The notes below the pieces were generated by a model that did not search any database, was not told the DNA's origin, and saw only the letters and a list, made by a program, of their open reading frames with translations. A program made the position numbers and the translations under genes. Below, one piece after another: positions 16,616 to 25,394 of a DNA stretch of 64,000 bases (positions are counted from its first letter, which is position 1; every line of letters begins with the position of its first letter). This DNA comes from an uncultured Eggerthellaceae bacterium (GTDB lineage: Bacteria > Actinomycetota > Coriobacteriia > Coriobacteriales > Eggerthellaceae): the NCBI GenBank assembly GCA_910588905.1, contig CAJURZ010000001.1, positions 53,769 to 117,768 on the forward strand, in the 5' to 3' direction.

Positions 16616-19279
16616 ATGACGGACGGCAAGAAGGTCACCGAGGATTTCAGCGCTTGGGAGCAGCCCATCTTCGAAGCTTGGATGGCGGGCGGGTATTTCC
16701 TGCGCTCCCAAGGCTTCGGCCCCCATGCAGATGAGGGCTATACCATCGTCATCCCTCCTCCGAATGTGACCGGTGTGCTCCATATGGGTCATGCCCTGAA
16801 TGACAGCATCCAAGACACCTGCATCCGTCGTGCTCGCATGCAGGGCTATCAGACCCGGTGGGTCCTGGGAACCGATCACGCAGGCATCGCTACACAGACC
16901 AAGGTCGACAAGCATCTGGCTGAACAGGGCATCAATCGCCGAGAGATAGGCCGTGAGGCATTCATAGGAGAATGCCAGAAGTGGCGCGATGAATACGGCG
17001 GCATCATCGTCAGCCAGATCAAGGCCATGGGCTGCAGCTGCGATTACGACCACGAGCAGTTCACCATGAGCCCGGAGTTCTCCCTGGCGGTGCGCAAGCT
17101 CTTCGTGGACTGGTATCACCGGGACGTCATCTACCGGGGCAAGCGCATCGTGAATTGGTGCCCCCACTGCACCACGGCGATCGCTGATGATGAAGCGGAA
17201 TATGCCGATGAAGCGGGGCATCTGTGGTACCTCCGCTATCCGCTGGTCGAACCGGTGGAAGGGGTGGATCACATCGTAGTGGCCACCACGCGTCCCGAGA
17301 CCATGCTCGGGGATACCGGCGTTGCCGTGAGCCCTTCCGACGAGCGCTATGCTGGCCTCATCGGCAAGATGGTGAAACTGCCGCTGGTGGACCGTGAGAT
17401 CCCCATCTTCGCTGATTTCCATGTGGACGCAGCCTATGGCACCGGCGCCGTCAAGGTCACGCCTGCCCATGACCCCAATGACTTCGCCATGGGGGATCGT
17501 GCGGGGCTTGAGCGCGTGAATATCTTCGATGAGACAGCCCATGTGGTCGAAGGATTCGGCCCGTACTCTGGCATGAGCCGAGATGAGGCGCGCGAAGCCG
17601 TGGTCCAGGCCTTCGAGGAGCTCGGCCTGTTGGACCATATAGAGGATATCAGCCATTCCGTCATGCACTGCTATCGCTGTCATAACACGCTGGAGCCCTG
17701 GCTGTCGGAGCAGTGGTTCGTGGATGTCTCCCAGCTGAAGGAGCCAGCCCGCAAGGCCGTTGCTGAGGGTCAGGTGGCATTCCATCCTGAGCGCTGGGGA
17801 CAGGTCTATCTCGATTGGCTGGATAACCTGAAGGATTGGTGCATCTCGCGGCAGCTGTGGTGGGGACATCGGATCCCCGTCTTCTATTGCGATGCCTGCG
17901 GCTGGCAGGATGCCCTTCTGGAGGATATAGAGACCTGCCCGGAATGCGGAGCAGCCGTGCGTCAAGACGAAGATGTGCTGGATACGTGGTTCTCTTCCCA
18001 GCTCTGGCCCTTCGCCACCCAGGGTTGGGGAGAGGAGGGCAAGGACGCACCGGATCTGGTCAAGTTCTATCCCACCCAGGTGCTCTCAACGGCCCGAGAC
18101 ATCATGGGGCTTTGGGTGGCGCGCATGGTCATGGCCTCTGAGTGGTGCATGGATGAGATCCCCTTCCAGGACGTCATCATCCATCCCACGGTCATGGGAT
18201 CCGACGGCAAGCCCATGAGCAAGTCTAGGGGCAATGGCATAAACCCCATGGATCTCATGGCTGAATACGGCGCTGACGGCATGCGCTTCGGACTGGTATC
18301 CCAGGTGACCGGCTCGCAGACCTTGCGCTTCGATTACCAGCGCATCGAATCGGCCCGCAACTTCGCGAACAAGATCAAGAATGCCGCCCGCTTCGTCGAG
18401 ATGAACATAGATGGCTTCACACCGGGTCCTACTGAGCTCCGGACCAGCGCCGATCGCTGGATCTTCTCTTCCCTCGCGAAGACCGTGGCGGCTATCGATG
18501 CGGCCTATGATAGCTTCGACTTCAGTGAGATGACCCGTCTGCTCTACACGTTCATCTGGAACGAGTTCTGCGATTGGTACATCGAGTTCTCGAAGAGCCG
18601 CCTCAACTCCGCTGATGAGGAAGACCGCTTGGCTTGTCAGCGTAACCTGCAATTCGTTCTCTACGCTCTTCTGCGCCTGCTGCATCCAGTGATGCCCTTC
18701 ATCACAGAGCGTATCTACGCCTCCATGCCGCGGCCAGAGGAAGGCCCAGAGATGCTCATAGCGGCTCCGTGGCCCAGCGCTGCAGAGCTGGCAGGCTTCG
18801 TGGATGATGCTTCTGAGAATAGCGTGCGCGTGGTGATCGAAGTGGTGGGTGCCGTGCGCTCTGCTCGTTCGCGTTACGGTGTTTCTCCCAAGGAAGAGCT
18901 GACGGTCTCGGTCAAGGCTCCTGCCTCCAAGGCGGAGCAGATCCTGCAGCAATCAACGCTCATCTCGTCGTTAGCCCGCATCTCTGCGCTCACGGCTTCT
19001 CCTGACGAGACCAAGCCCTCTCAGGCGGTGGTGGGCATCGTCTCTGACCTGGAGGTCTATACGAACCTCGCGGGGTTCGTCGACTTCGCCGAAGAGAAGG
19101 CGAAGCTCGAGAAGGAGCAGAAGAAGCTGGCTGCTGACCTGGCAAAGCTTGATAAGAAGCTCTCCAATCCCGGCTTCTTGGCCAAGGCGGCTCCTGAGAT
19201 CATCCAGAAGGATACGGCGAAGCGCGATGAGATCGAGGGCCAGCTGGAGAAGGTCACATCCCAGCTCGAGCAGATGTGA
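16616..19279 (+). CDS. valS: Valyl-tRNA synthetase
   Basis: The 887-residue class I synthetase charges tRNA-Val. It has the HIGH-type motif GVLHMGHALN near residues 55-62, KMSKS-type KPMSKSRGN near 535, a CP1 editing domain (TTRPETMLGDTGVAV) and a C-terminal coiled coil (about 820-887, EEKAKLEKEQKKLAADLAKLDKKL) that binds the tRNA. Two CxxC pairs (YCDACG and CPECGA) following WWGHRIPV form a zinc knuckle seen in many bacterial ValS. No T-box leader is seen in the 46 nt before the ATG, so expression is probably by read-through from clpX or an internal promoter. Confidence 0.97.
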   Translation: MTDGKKVTEDFSAWEQPIFEAWMAGGYFLRSQGFGPHADEGYTIVIPPPNVTGVLHMGHALNDSIQDTCIRRARMQGYQTRWVLGTDHAGIATQTKVDKHLAEQGINRREIGREAFIGECQKWRDEYGGIIVSQIKAMGCSCDYDHEQFTMSPEFSLAVRKLFVDWYHRDVIYRGKRIVNWCPHCTTAIADDEAEYADEAGHLWYLRYPLVEPVEGVDHIVVATTRPETMLGDTGVAVSPSDERYAGLIGKMVKLPLVDREIPIFADFHVDAAYGTGAVKVTPAHDPNDFAMGDRAGLERVNIFDETAHVVEGFGPYSGMSRDEAREAVVQAFEELGLLDHIEDISHSVMHCYRCHNTLEPWLSEQWFVDVSQLKEPARKAVAEGQVAFHPERWGQVYLDWLDNLKDWCISRQLWWGHRIPVFYCDACGWQDALLEDIETCPECGAAVRQDEDVLDTWFSSQLWPFATQGWGEEGKDAPDLVKFYPTQVLSTARDIMGLWVARMVMASEWCMDEIPFQDVIIHPTVMGSDGKPMSKSRGNGINPMDLMAEYGADGMRFGLVSQVTGSQTLRFDYQRIESARNFANKIKNAARFVEMNIDGFTPGPTELRTSADRWIFSSLAKTVAAIDAAYDSFDFSEMTRLLYTFIWNEFCDWYIEFSKSRLNSADEEDRLACQRNLQFVLYALLRLLHPVMPFITERIYASMPRPEEGPEMLIAAPWPSAAELAGFVDDASENSVRVVIEVVGAVRSARSRYGVSPKEELTVSVKAPASKAEQILQQSTLISSLARISALTASPDETKPSQAVVGIVSDLEVYTNLAGFVDFAEEKAKLEKEQKKLAADLAKLDKKLSNPGFLAKAAPEIIQKDTAKRDEIEGQLEKVTSQLEQM

Positions 19280-19315
19280 TGGCTCTCCACATTCAGCCAG
19301 CCATATCTGCGCCTT

Positions 19316-19324
19316 TGCTATAAT
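19316..19324 (+). promoter_or_regulatory. Extended -10 promoter ahead of the zinc-ribbon gene and thrS
   Basis: TGC followed directly by TATAAT (19319-19324) forms an extended -10 element. No good -35 is present. It lies 39 nt before the GTG start. Confidence 0.45.
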
Positions 19325-19363
19325 CGCAAGCCGCAGTAGGAACGCAGTATAAGGAGTGAAGAA

Positions 19364-19879
19364 GTGAGTGAGCTTTTCGCACAGCTGTGGACACCGCAGA
19401 TGCAAGCCGCGTTCACCGTGGTGGTCGTCCTCCTGGTGATCCTCTATGTCCTCTCCATCGTCTGGGTGGTGCGGGACGCCTATCTCCGCGGGGCAGCCTG
19501 GTATGTTTGGGCTGTGGTTGCGCTGGTCCCCATCGTGGGCGTCATCGCCTACTGTCTCTTGCGTCCGCCTATGCTGCGCATAGACAAGGATGAGCAGGAA
19601 TTGGAAGTGGCCCTCAAACAGCGCCAGCTGATGAAGTATGGCGAATGCGCTACCTGCGGATATCCCGTTGAGATGGATTACGTTCTGTGCCCCAATTGCC
19701 ACACTCAGCTCAAGAACCTCTGCTCTCATTGTGAGAAGGCCCTTGAGCCTGCTTGGACGGTGTGCCCCTATTGCGCCACGCCCGTAGGCGGCGGCTCCAA
19801 GAGCCGTTCTGGTTCTTCCAGCTCTCGAACGCGTCGCCGTTCGCATTCCTCAAGCTCTACCGCAAGCCACGAATCCTAA
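19364..19879 (+). CDS. Membrane protein with double zinc ribbon, function unknown
   Basis: The 171-residue product has two hydrophobic segments (about residues 14-36 and 44-62), a short charged linker, then four CxxC pairs: CATCGYP, CPNCHT, CSHCEK and CPYCAT (about residues 92-143). This is a double zinc ribbon facing the cytoplasm if the first segment is inserted conventionally. The last 30 residues are almost only Ser, Arg, Gly and Thr. AAGGAG is 8 nt before the GTG start. It lies between valS and thrS, 10 nt before the latter, and is probably cotranscribed with thrS. I do not recognise a defined family beyond the zinc-ribbon motif. Confidence 0.8.
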   Translation: MSELFAQLWTPQMQAAFTVVVVLLVILYVLSIVWVVRDAYLRGAAWYVWAVVALVPIVGVIAYCLLRPPMLRIDKDEQELEVALKQRQLMKYGECATCGYPVEMDYVLCPNCHTQLKNLCSHCEKALEPAWTVCPYCATPVGGGSKSRSGSSSSRTRRRSHSSSSTASHES

Positions 19880-19889
19880 AGGAATCACC

Positions 19890-21803
19890 ATGAAGATACT
19901 GCTCCCTGATGGCAGCGCGAAGGAAGTACCCGAGGGCGCATCCATCCAAGACGTTGCCGCTTCCATTGGCTCAGGTCTAGCGAAGGCCGCCCTTGCCGGG
20001 AAGATCGATGGTCAGCTCGCTGACCTCGCTGCCACCGTCTCCGATGGCGCCACTGTTGAGATCATCACAGACCGTTCCCCGGAGGCTCTGGATATCATGC
20101 GCCATTCCATGGCCCATGTGATGGCTGAAGCTGTCCAGGAGCTGTTCCCCGGTGCCCAGATCGGCTTCGGTCCCGCCACGGAAGATGGCTTCTTCTATGA
20201 TTTCGCCCTGGAACAGCCCATCTCTACGGATGATTTCGCCGCCATCGAAGCGAAGATGGCTGAGATCATCGCCAAGGATGAGCCGTTCGTGCGCGAAGTC
20301 CTCACCTATGAGGGTGCCAAAGAGGCATTCAAGGATCAGCGCTTGAAATCAGAGCATATCGATGACCTGTCTGCTGATGAGGACATCACCCTCTATCGTC
20401 ACGGCAGCTTCGTCGATCTCTGCAGCGGCCCTCATGTTCCCTCAACAGGCAAGTTGGGAGCCTTCAAGCTGATGAAGACCGCAGGCGCTTACTGGAAGGG
20501 CGATGCCGACAATGAGATGCTCACACGCGTCTACGGCACCGCTTTCTTCAAGAAGAAGGATCTGGAAGAGTACTTGACCCGTTTGGAGGAGGCCGAGAAG
20601 CGCGATCATCGCAAGCTCGGCCGAGAACTGGGCATCTATATGATGGATCCTATGGCAGGCGTGGGGCTTCCTATGTATCTGCCGAAGGGTGCGCGGGTGA
20701 TCCGTACGCTGCAAGAGTGGCTTCGCCGCGATCTGTACGAGCGCGGCTACGAAGAGGTCATCACGCCCCACATCTACAATGCCGAGGTATGGAAGACCTC
20801 CGGCCATTATGGGTTCTACAAGGACAACATGTACTTCTTCGAGATCAACGAGGGCACCGAAGAGGATCCCCGTCCCAGCGAATACGGCGTGAAGCCCATG
20901 AACTGCCCGGGGCATGTGATGCTCTACAAGAACGAGCTGCATTCCTACCGGGATCTGCCTCTGCGCTATTTCGAGTTCGGCACGGTGTATCGTCATGAGA
21001 TGTCGGGCGTGGTGCACGGGCTCTTGCGTGCGCGCGGCTTCACCCAGGATGACGCCCACGTGTTCTGCACCAGGGAACAGGTGGTAGATGAGGTAGTGGC
21101 CATCCTCGATCTGGTCGACCACATCATGAGCACCTTCGGCTTCCAGTATGAGGCTGAGATCTCCACGCGACCGGATAAGTCCATCGGCACAGATGACATG
21201 TGGGAGTACGCTACCGACGCCCTGAAGCAGGCGTGTGAGCGGCACGATCTGGCCTATGACATCAATGAAGGCGACGGCGCCTTCTATGGTCCGAAGATAG
21301 ATATCAAGGTGAAGGATGCCATCGGGCGCACCTGGCAGTGCTCCACGGTCCAGATAGATTTCAACATGCCCGAGCGGTTCGACCTGACCTATCGCGCTCA
21401 GGATAATACCGAGCAGCGGCCCTGGATGCTCCACCGAGCCATCTTCGGCTCCATCGAACGCTTCTTGGGCATCCTCATCGAACACTACGCTGGCGCTCTG
21501 CCCTTGTGGTTGGCGCCCATACAGGTGGCTGTCATCCCCATTGCCGACCGTCATCGGGAGGTTGCTGAGGGATTCGCCGGTGAGCTGCGTGGCGTAGGCG
21601 GCCGGGTCGAGGTCTATGACCAGAATGAGCCCATGAAGGTGAAGATAGCCAAAGCCCAGCAGCAGAAGATCCCCTACATGGTCATCCTGGGGGATGCTGA
21701 AGTGGCCGAGCAGACCATCTCCGTGCGTGACCGGATCGAAGGTGACCTGGGTACCTGCGATCGGCGGGAGTTCGTGGACAAGATCAGGGACGCTGCGCTC
21801 TAG
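19890..21803 (+). CDS. thrS: Threonyl-tRNA synthetase
   Basis: This 637-residue class II synthetase charges tRNA-Thr and edits mischarged Ser. Domains run in the normal order: TGS (1-60), the editing domain with HSMAHVMAEAV near 72 and the metal-binding HGSFVDLCSGPH near 170-182, the catalytic core (motif 2 FEFGTVYRHEMSG, motif 3 GSIERFLGILIEHYAG) and the anticodon-binding domain (from WLAPIQVAVIPI). The zinc ligands Cys, His and His can be located (MNCPGH, DDAHVF and the C-terminal H of EHYAG region). A strong terminator follows. Confidence 0.97.
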   Translation: MKILLPDGSAKEVPEGASIQDVAASIGSGLAKAALAGKIDGQLADLAATVSDGATVEIITDRSPEALDIMRHSMAHVMAEAVQELFPGAQIGFGPATEDGFFYDFALEQPISTDDFAAIEAKMAEIIAKDEPFVREVLTYEGAKEAFKDQRLKSEHIDDLSADEDITLYRHGSFVDLCSGPHVPSTGKLGAFKLMKTAGAYWKGDADNEMLTRVYGTAFFKKKDLEEYLTRLEEAEKRDHRKLGRELGIYMMDPMAGVGLPMYLPKGARVIRTLQEWLRRDLYERGYEEVITPHIYNAEVWKTSGHYGFYKDNMYFFEINEGTEEDPRPSEYGVKPMNCPGHVMLYKNELHSYRDLPLRYFEFGTVYRHEMSGVVHGLLRARGFTQDDAHVFCTREQVVDEVVAILDLVDHIMSTFGFQYEAEISTRPDKSIGTDDMWEYATDALKQACERHDLAYDINEGDGAFYGPKIDIKVKDAIGRTWQCSTVQIDFNMPERFDLTYRAQDNTEQRPWMLHRAIFGSIERFLGILIEHYAGALPLWLAPIQVAVIPIADRHREVAEGFAGELRGVGGRVEVYDQNEPMKVKIAKAQQQKIPYMVILGDAEVAEQTISVRDRIEGDLGTCDRREFVDKIRDAAL

Positions 21804-21837
21804 ACCATCTTCCACGCCGAGCCTCTCTGCTTCGAGG

Positions 21838-21880
21838 GAATGCCGTTGGCTTGCCAGATGCCAACGGCATTCTTGCGTTC
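21838..21880 (+). terminator. Rho-independent terminator of thrS
   Basis: GAATGCCGTTGGC (21838-21850) and GCCAACGGCATTC (21860-21872) form a perfect 13-bp stem, followed by the T-rich TTGCGTTCT. Confidence 0.75.
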
Positions 21881-21998
21881 TGGTTACACCTAGATCATTT
21901 CGGGTCTCAGCTGCTATGCTATGGAGAAGAATGCAACCGATGGAGAACGGCAGCTCAAAGAGCTGCGAAGCTGTTCCGACGAAAGGGGATAGGTCGTC

Positions 21999-22307
21999 AT
22001 GAGCGAAGTCATCTCTTCTCAAGATTTCCAGTCGAAGGTACTCGAAGCGGATAAGCCGGTCCTAGTGGACTTCTTCGCTACTTGGTGTGGCCCATGCAAG
22101 AGGCTCGCTCCTATTTTGGATGAAGTGGCCCAGGAGAAAGCGGGTCAGGCCTATGTGTATAAGGTCGATATAGATCAGAGCCCTGATCTGGCTGCCAGCT
22201 ATCGGGTGAATTCGGTTCCCACCCTCATCCTGTTCGACAAGGGTGCCATCAAGAACAAGACGTTAGGTGCTGTGCCGAAGCAGCAGCTGATGGGGATGTT
22301 CGCGTAA
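21999..22307 (+). CDS. trxA: Thioredoxin
   Basis: The 102-residue protein is a classic thioredoxin with the active site WCGPCK at residues about 29-34 and the cis-proline loop NSVPTLILF. It reduces protein disulfides using electrons from TrxB, encoded next. The leader before it (from about 21912, extended -10 TGC-TATGCT) contains a hairpin, GCAGCT/AGCTGC at 21950-21966. AAAGGGG is about 9 nt before the ATG. A strong terminator separates it from trxB, so the two genes may be made in different amounts. Confidence 0.95.
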   Translation: MSEVISSQDFQSKVLEADKPVLVDFFATWCGPCKRLAPILDEVAQEKAGQAYVYKVDIDQSPDLAASYRVNSVPTLILFDKGAIKNKTLGAVPKQQLMGMFA

Positions 22308-22327
22308 GTGCTTCTCATGGACCACCC

Positions 22328-22363
22328 GAGAGCCTGCATCAAAGGATGCGGGCTCTCTTTATT
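22328..22363 (+). terminator. Rho-independent terminator of trxA
   Basis: GAGAGCC-TGCATC pairs with GATGC-GGGCTCTC around an AAAG loop (22328-22357), followed by TTTATTTC. Confidence 0.85.
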
Positions 22364-22368
22364 TCGCT

Positions 22369-22395
22369 CGAACGCTCATCCCCGATGAGCGTTCG
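22369..22395. promoter_or_regulatory. Perfect 12-bp inverted repeat ahead of the trxB ribosome-binding site
   Basis: Arms CGAACGCTCATC and GATGAGCGTTCG are separated by three C. The element ends one base before AAAAGGAGG, so it could be an operator or an RNA hairpin affecting translation. Confidence 0.6.
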
Positions 22396-22410
22396 CAAAA
22401 GGAGGACCTC

Positions 22411-23346
22411 ATGGCGAACGAGCATCCTGACCTCTATGATGTCGCCATCATCGGAGCCGGACCGGCTGGCCTCACGGCGGCCATGTACTGCGCTCGGGCG
22501 GGGTTGGATACGGCTCTCATAGAGAGCATCTCCCCGGGTGGTCAATTGGCCCAGACAGAGCACTTGGAGAACTATCCCGGATTCAATCAATCCACCAGCG
22601 GATATGAGCTCTCCGTCATCATGCATGAGCAGGCTGAGAGCTTCGGAGCGAAGACCATCTATGACGAGGTGACAGCCGTTAGCTTCGATGAACCCGTGAA
22701 GGTGCTCACCATGGCCTATGGCGTGGTGAAGGCCCGGGCGGTCATCGTAGCCACCGGGGCGCGTCCGGCGAAGCTCGGGTTGAAGGGCGAGGACGAGCTG
22801 AAGGGAGCCGGGGTCTCCTACTGCGCCACCTGCGATGGCAACTTCTTCAAGGATAAGGATGTCTGCATCGTGGGCGGAGGAGATACCGCCGCCGCTGATG
22901 CCATCTACCTCTCACGCATCTGCCGTAGCATCCGTATCTTCGTGCGCCGAGATGTCCTGAGAGCCACAGCCATCTATCATGAGAAGCTCAATGCGCTTCC
23001 GAACGTCCAGATCGTCTGGAATACCGTTGTGGAAGAGCTCATCTCTGAGGATGGCCAGCTCTCAGCGGTGAGGGTGCGCAACAAGCTGACCGATGAGGTG
23101 CAGACGATAGCCGTATCCGCCCTGTTCGTTGCCATCGGCACCACACCCAACACCGAATTCCTCGACGGGAAGCTGGAATTGGATCAGACGGGACATGTCG
23201 TTGCTGATGAGATGGGCAAGACCTCCTGTGCCGGGGTATTCGCAGCGGGAGACGTGCGCACTAAGGTCCTTCGCCAGGTATCCACGGGCGTGGGGGATGG
23301 CGCGAATGCAGCGGATGCGGTGGCTGAGTACCTCTTGGACCAGTAA
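22411..23346 (+). CDS. trxB: Thioredoxin reductase
   Basis: The 311-residue flavoprotein transfers electrons from NADPH to thioredoxin. It has the FAD-binding GAGPAGLTAAMY near residues 16-27, the redox pair CATC near 140-143, the NADPH-binding GGGDTAAADA near 156-165 and the second FAD motif GVFAAGDVR near 280. GGAGG lies 8 nt before the ATG. It is placed after trxA, separated by a terminator and a perfect inverted repeat. Confidence 0.97.
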   Translation: MANEHPDLYDVAIIGAGPAGLTAAMYCARAGLDTALIESISPGGQLAQTEHLENYPGFNQSTSGYELSVIMHEQAESFGAKTIYDEVTAVSFDEPVKVLTMAYGVVKARAVIVATGARPAKLGLKGEDELKGAGVSYCATCDGNFFKDKDVCIVGGGDTAAADAIYLSRICRSIRIFVRRDVLRATAIYHEKLNALPNVQIVWNTVVEELISEDGQLSAVRVRNKLTDEVQTIAVSALFVAIGTTPNTEFLDGKLELDQTGHVVADEMGKTSCAGVFAAGDVRTKVLRQVSTGVGDGANAADAVAEYLLDQ

Positions 23347-23418
23347 GCGTTCGTGGGTGGGCTTTGTCTGCTAGAATCTCTCAAGCTCACTGGAATTGCT
23401 TGTAAGGATCCAACATAC

Positions 23419-24492
23419 ATGGCTGACATGAATATGAAAGAGAAGCTGGAGAAGTTCCTTGATGCCTATCAAGACCTCCAGACGAAGATGGGTGACCCGG
23501 ATATCCTCTCGGATCAGAAGGAATACAATCGGCTGGCGAAGGAATACGCCGATCAAGGCCCTCTGGCCAAGAAAGCCGCTGAGTATATCTCTGCTTTGGA
23601 TGACCTGGAAGCCGCCCGAGAGATGCTCTCGGATGCGGACATGAAGGAATTCGCTCAGGAAGAGATAGCAGGCATAGAGGACAGGCTCCCTGCCCTTGAA
23701 GAGGATATCAAGTTCATGCTGATCCCGGCTGACCCGGCCGATGAGAAGGACATCATCGTTGAGATCAGGGCGGCTGCCGGTGGTGATGAGGCTGCCATCT
23801 TCGCTGGTGACCTCTACCGGATGTATGAGCATTTCGTTGCGGCCCAGGGGTGGAAGACCGAAACGCTGGATGTATCTCCCTCTGAGTCCGGTGGCTACAA
23901 GGAGATCCAGTTCAAGGTCAAGGGAGACCACGTCTATTCGCTCATGAAGTTCGAGAGCGGCGTCCATCGCGTCCAGCGCGTTCCCAAGACGGAGAGCCAA
24001 GGGCGCATCCACACCTCAACGGCCACCGTGGCCGTGCTGCCTGAGGCGGATGAGGTGGAAGTGGAGATAAACGAGAACGATCTGCGCATCGATGTATTCC
24101 GGGCCGGCGGTCCTGGTGGCCAATGCGTGAATACCACTGATTCCGCCGTGCGCATCACTCACTTGCCCACAGGATTGGTGGTCCAGTCTCAGGACCAGAA
24201 GTCTCAGCTGCAGAACAAGATAGCCGCTATGAGCGTCCTGCGCGCCCGCCTCTATGAGAAGATGCTGGCTGAGCAGCAAGCCGCAGAAGGAGCCGAGCGG
24301 TTAGCCCAGATAGGCACGGGAGATAGGGCCGAGAAGATCCGCACCTACAATGGCCCTCAGGACCGGGTGACCGATCATCGCATTGGCTTCAATTCCAGCT
24401 ACAACGACGTGCTCAACGGCGACAAGCTCATAGATGTTATCACTGCTCTGCAGGCCGCCGACCGTGCTCAGAAGCTCGAGGCAGCGGTGTGA
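23419..24492 (+). CDS. prfA: Peptide chain release factor 1
   Basis: RF1 ends translation at UAA and UAG. The 357-residue product has the coiled-coil N-terminal domain, the GGQ loop (RAGGPGGQCVNTTDSAV, near residues 225-240) and the recognition region before it. AAGGA is about 10 nt before the ATG at 23419; the frame is open back to 23353 but the extra residues are unlike RF1. An extended -10 (TGC-TAGAAT, 23369-23377) upstream is a likely promoter. Its last codons overlap prmC (GTGA), whose product methylates the GGQ glutamine of this protein. Confidence 0.95.
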   Translation: MADMNMKEKLEKFLDAYQDLQTKMGDPDILSDQKEYNRLAKEYADQGPLAKKAAEYISALDDLEAAREMLSDADMKEFAQEEIAGIEDRLPALEEDIKFMLIPADPADEKDIIVEIRAAAGGDEAAIFAGDLYRMYEHFVAAQGWKTETLDVSPSESGGYKEIQFKVKGDHVYSLMKFESGVHRVQRVPKTESQGRIHTSTATVAVLPEADEVEVEINENDLRIDVFRAGGPGGQCVNTTDSAVRITHLPTGLVVQSQDQKSQLQNKIAAMSVLRARLYEKMLAEQQAAEGAERLAQIGTGDRAEKIRTYNGPQDRVTDHRIGFNSSYNDVLNGDKLIDVITALQAADRAQKLEAAV

Positions 24493-25364
24493 CCCAGCCT
24501 GATCGGGTCTGGACCGTTCAGGCGGCTCTGGACTGGACGCGCAGCTATCTTGAGCGGAAGGAGGATGCAAGCCCGCTCCTTTCGGCCCGCCATCTCCTCT
24601 CCTACGCTACAGGCCTCACTCGGCTCGAGCTCTATACCCACTTCGACCAACCGCTCTCCCGGGAGGAGCGTGCTGTGCTCCGCGAGGGGGTACGCAGGCG
24701 CGCTGAAGGGGAGCCGCTCCAGTACATCGGCGGAAGAGCACCGTTTCGCCACTTAGAGGTGAAGGTACGTCCCGGGGTGCTCATCCCGCGCCCTGAGACA
24801 GAGATCCTGGTGGGGGAGGTGCTCTCGTTCATGGAGGGTATCTCTCAGCCTTCCGTCTTGGAGATCGGTTGCGGTAGCGGGTGCATCGCCTGCTCCATTG
24901 CCGTCGAATCACCTGATGCCTCTGTGGTGGCCACGGATGTGTCTCCTGAAGCCTGGGCCGTTGCCCGAGAGAACGTCGATCTCTTAGGGGTGGGAGAGCG
25001 GGTGGAGATCCTCTCCTGTGACCTCGACGCAGCCGTTCCCGAAGACCTTGAAGGGCGCTTCGATGCATTCGTGTCCAACCCACCCTATATCCCCAACCCC
25101 ATCATGGAAGCGCTTTCCGCTGAGGTCAAGGGTTTCGAGCCAAGGCTGGCATTGGCGGGAGGGGAGGATGGCTTGGATATGTTCCGACGACTCCTCCCTG
25201 CCGCGCGGCGTTGGCTGCGCTCCGGTGGCCTCTTCGCCGTGGAACTCCATGAGGAGTGCTTGGATGAAGCCGCCTCCTTGGCTGAAGCTGCAGGCTTTGC
25301 AGAAGTGCGCATCGTTGAGGATCTTGCAGGGAGGCCACGGGTCTTATGCGCTGTGCTGGGCTGA
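24489..25364 (+). CDS. prmC: Release factor glutamine N5-methyltransferase
   Basis: PrmC methylates the Gln in the GGQ motif of RF1 and RF2. The 291-residue protein has the SAM-binding loop LEIGCGSGCIACSIA near residues 123-137, and the catalytic NPPY motif (VSNPPYIPNP) near 197. The GTG start overlaps the prfA stop by four bases, so the enzyme is coupled to its substrate, the usual arrangement. Confidence 0.94.
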   Translation: MTQPDRVWTVQAALDWTRSYLERKEDASPLLSARHLLSYATGLTRLELYTHFDQPLSREERAVLREGVRRRAEGEPLQYIGGRAPFRHLEVKVRPGVLIPRPETEILVGEVLSFMEGISQPSVLEIGCGSGCIACSIAVESPDASVVATDVSPEAWAVARENVDLLGVGERVEILSCDLDAAVPEDLEGRFDAFVSNPPYIPNPIMEALSAEVKGFEPRLALAGGEDGLDMFRRLLPAARRWLRSGGLFAVELHEECLDEAASLAEAAGFAEVRIVEDLAGRPRVLCAVLG

Positions 25365-25394
25365 TGCGCCCGCACCCTCCGAGAAAGGAACAGC

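Noticed and set aside
16508..17965. A 485-codon minus-strand frame opposite valS
   Set aside because: Same reason: it is a shadow of a gene with full class I synthetase motifs.
20442..22022. A 526-codon open frame on the minus strand opposite thrS
   Set aside because: thrS has all catalytic motifs; the antisense frame shows no domain, is rich in His/Leu/Gly from reversed codons, and is a by-product of biased codon use.
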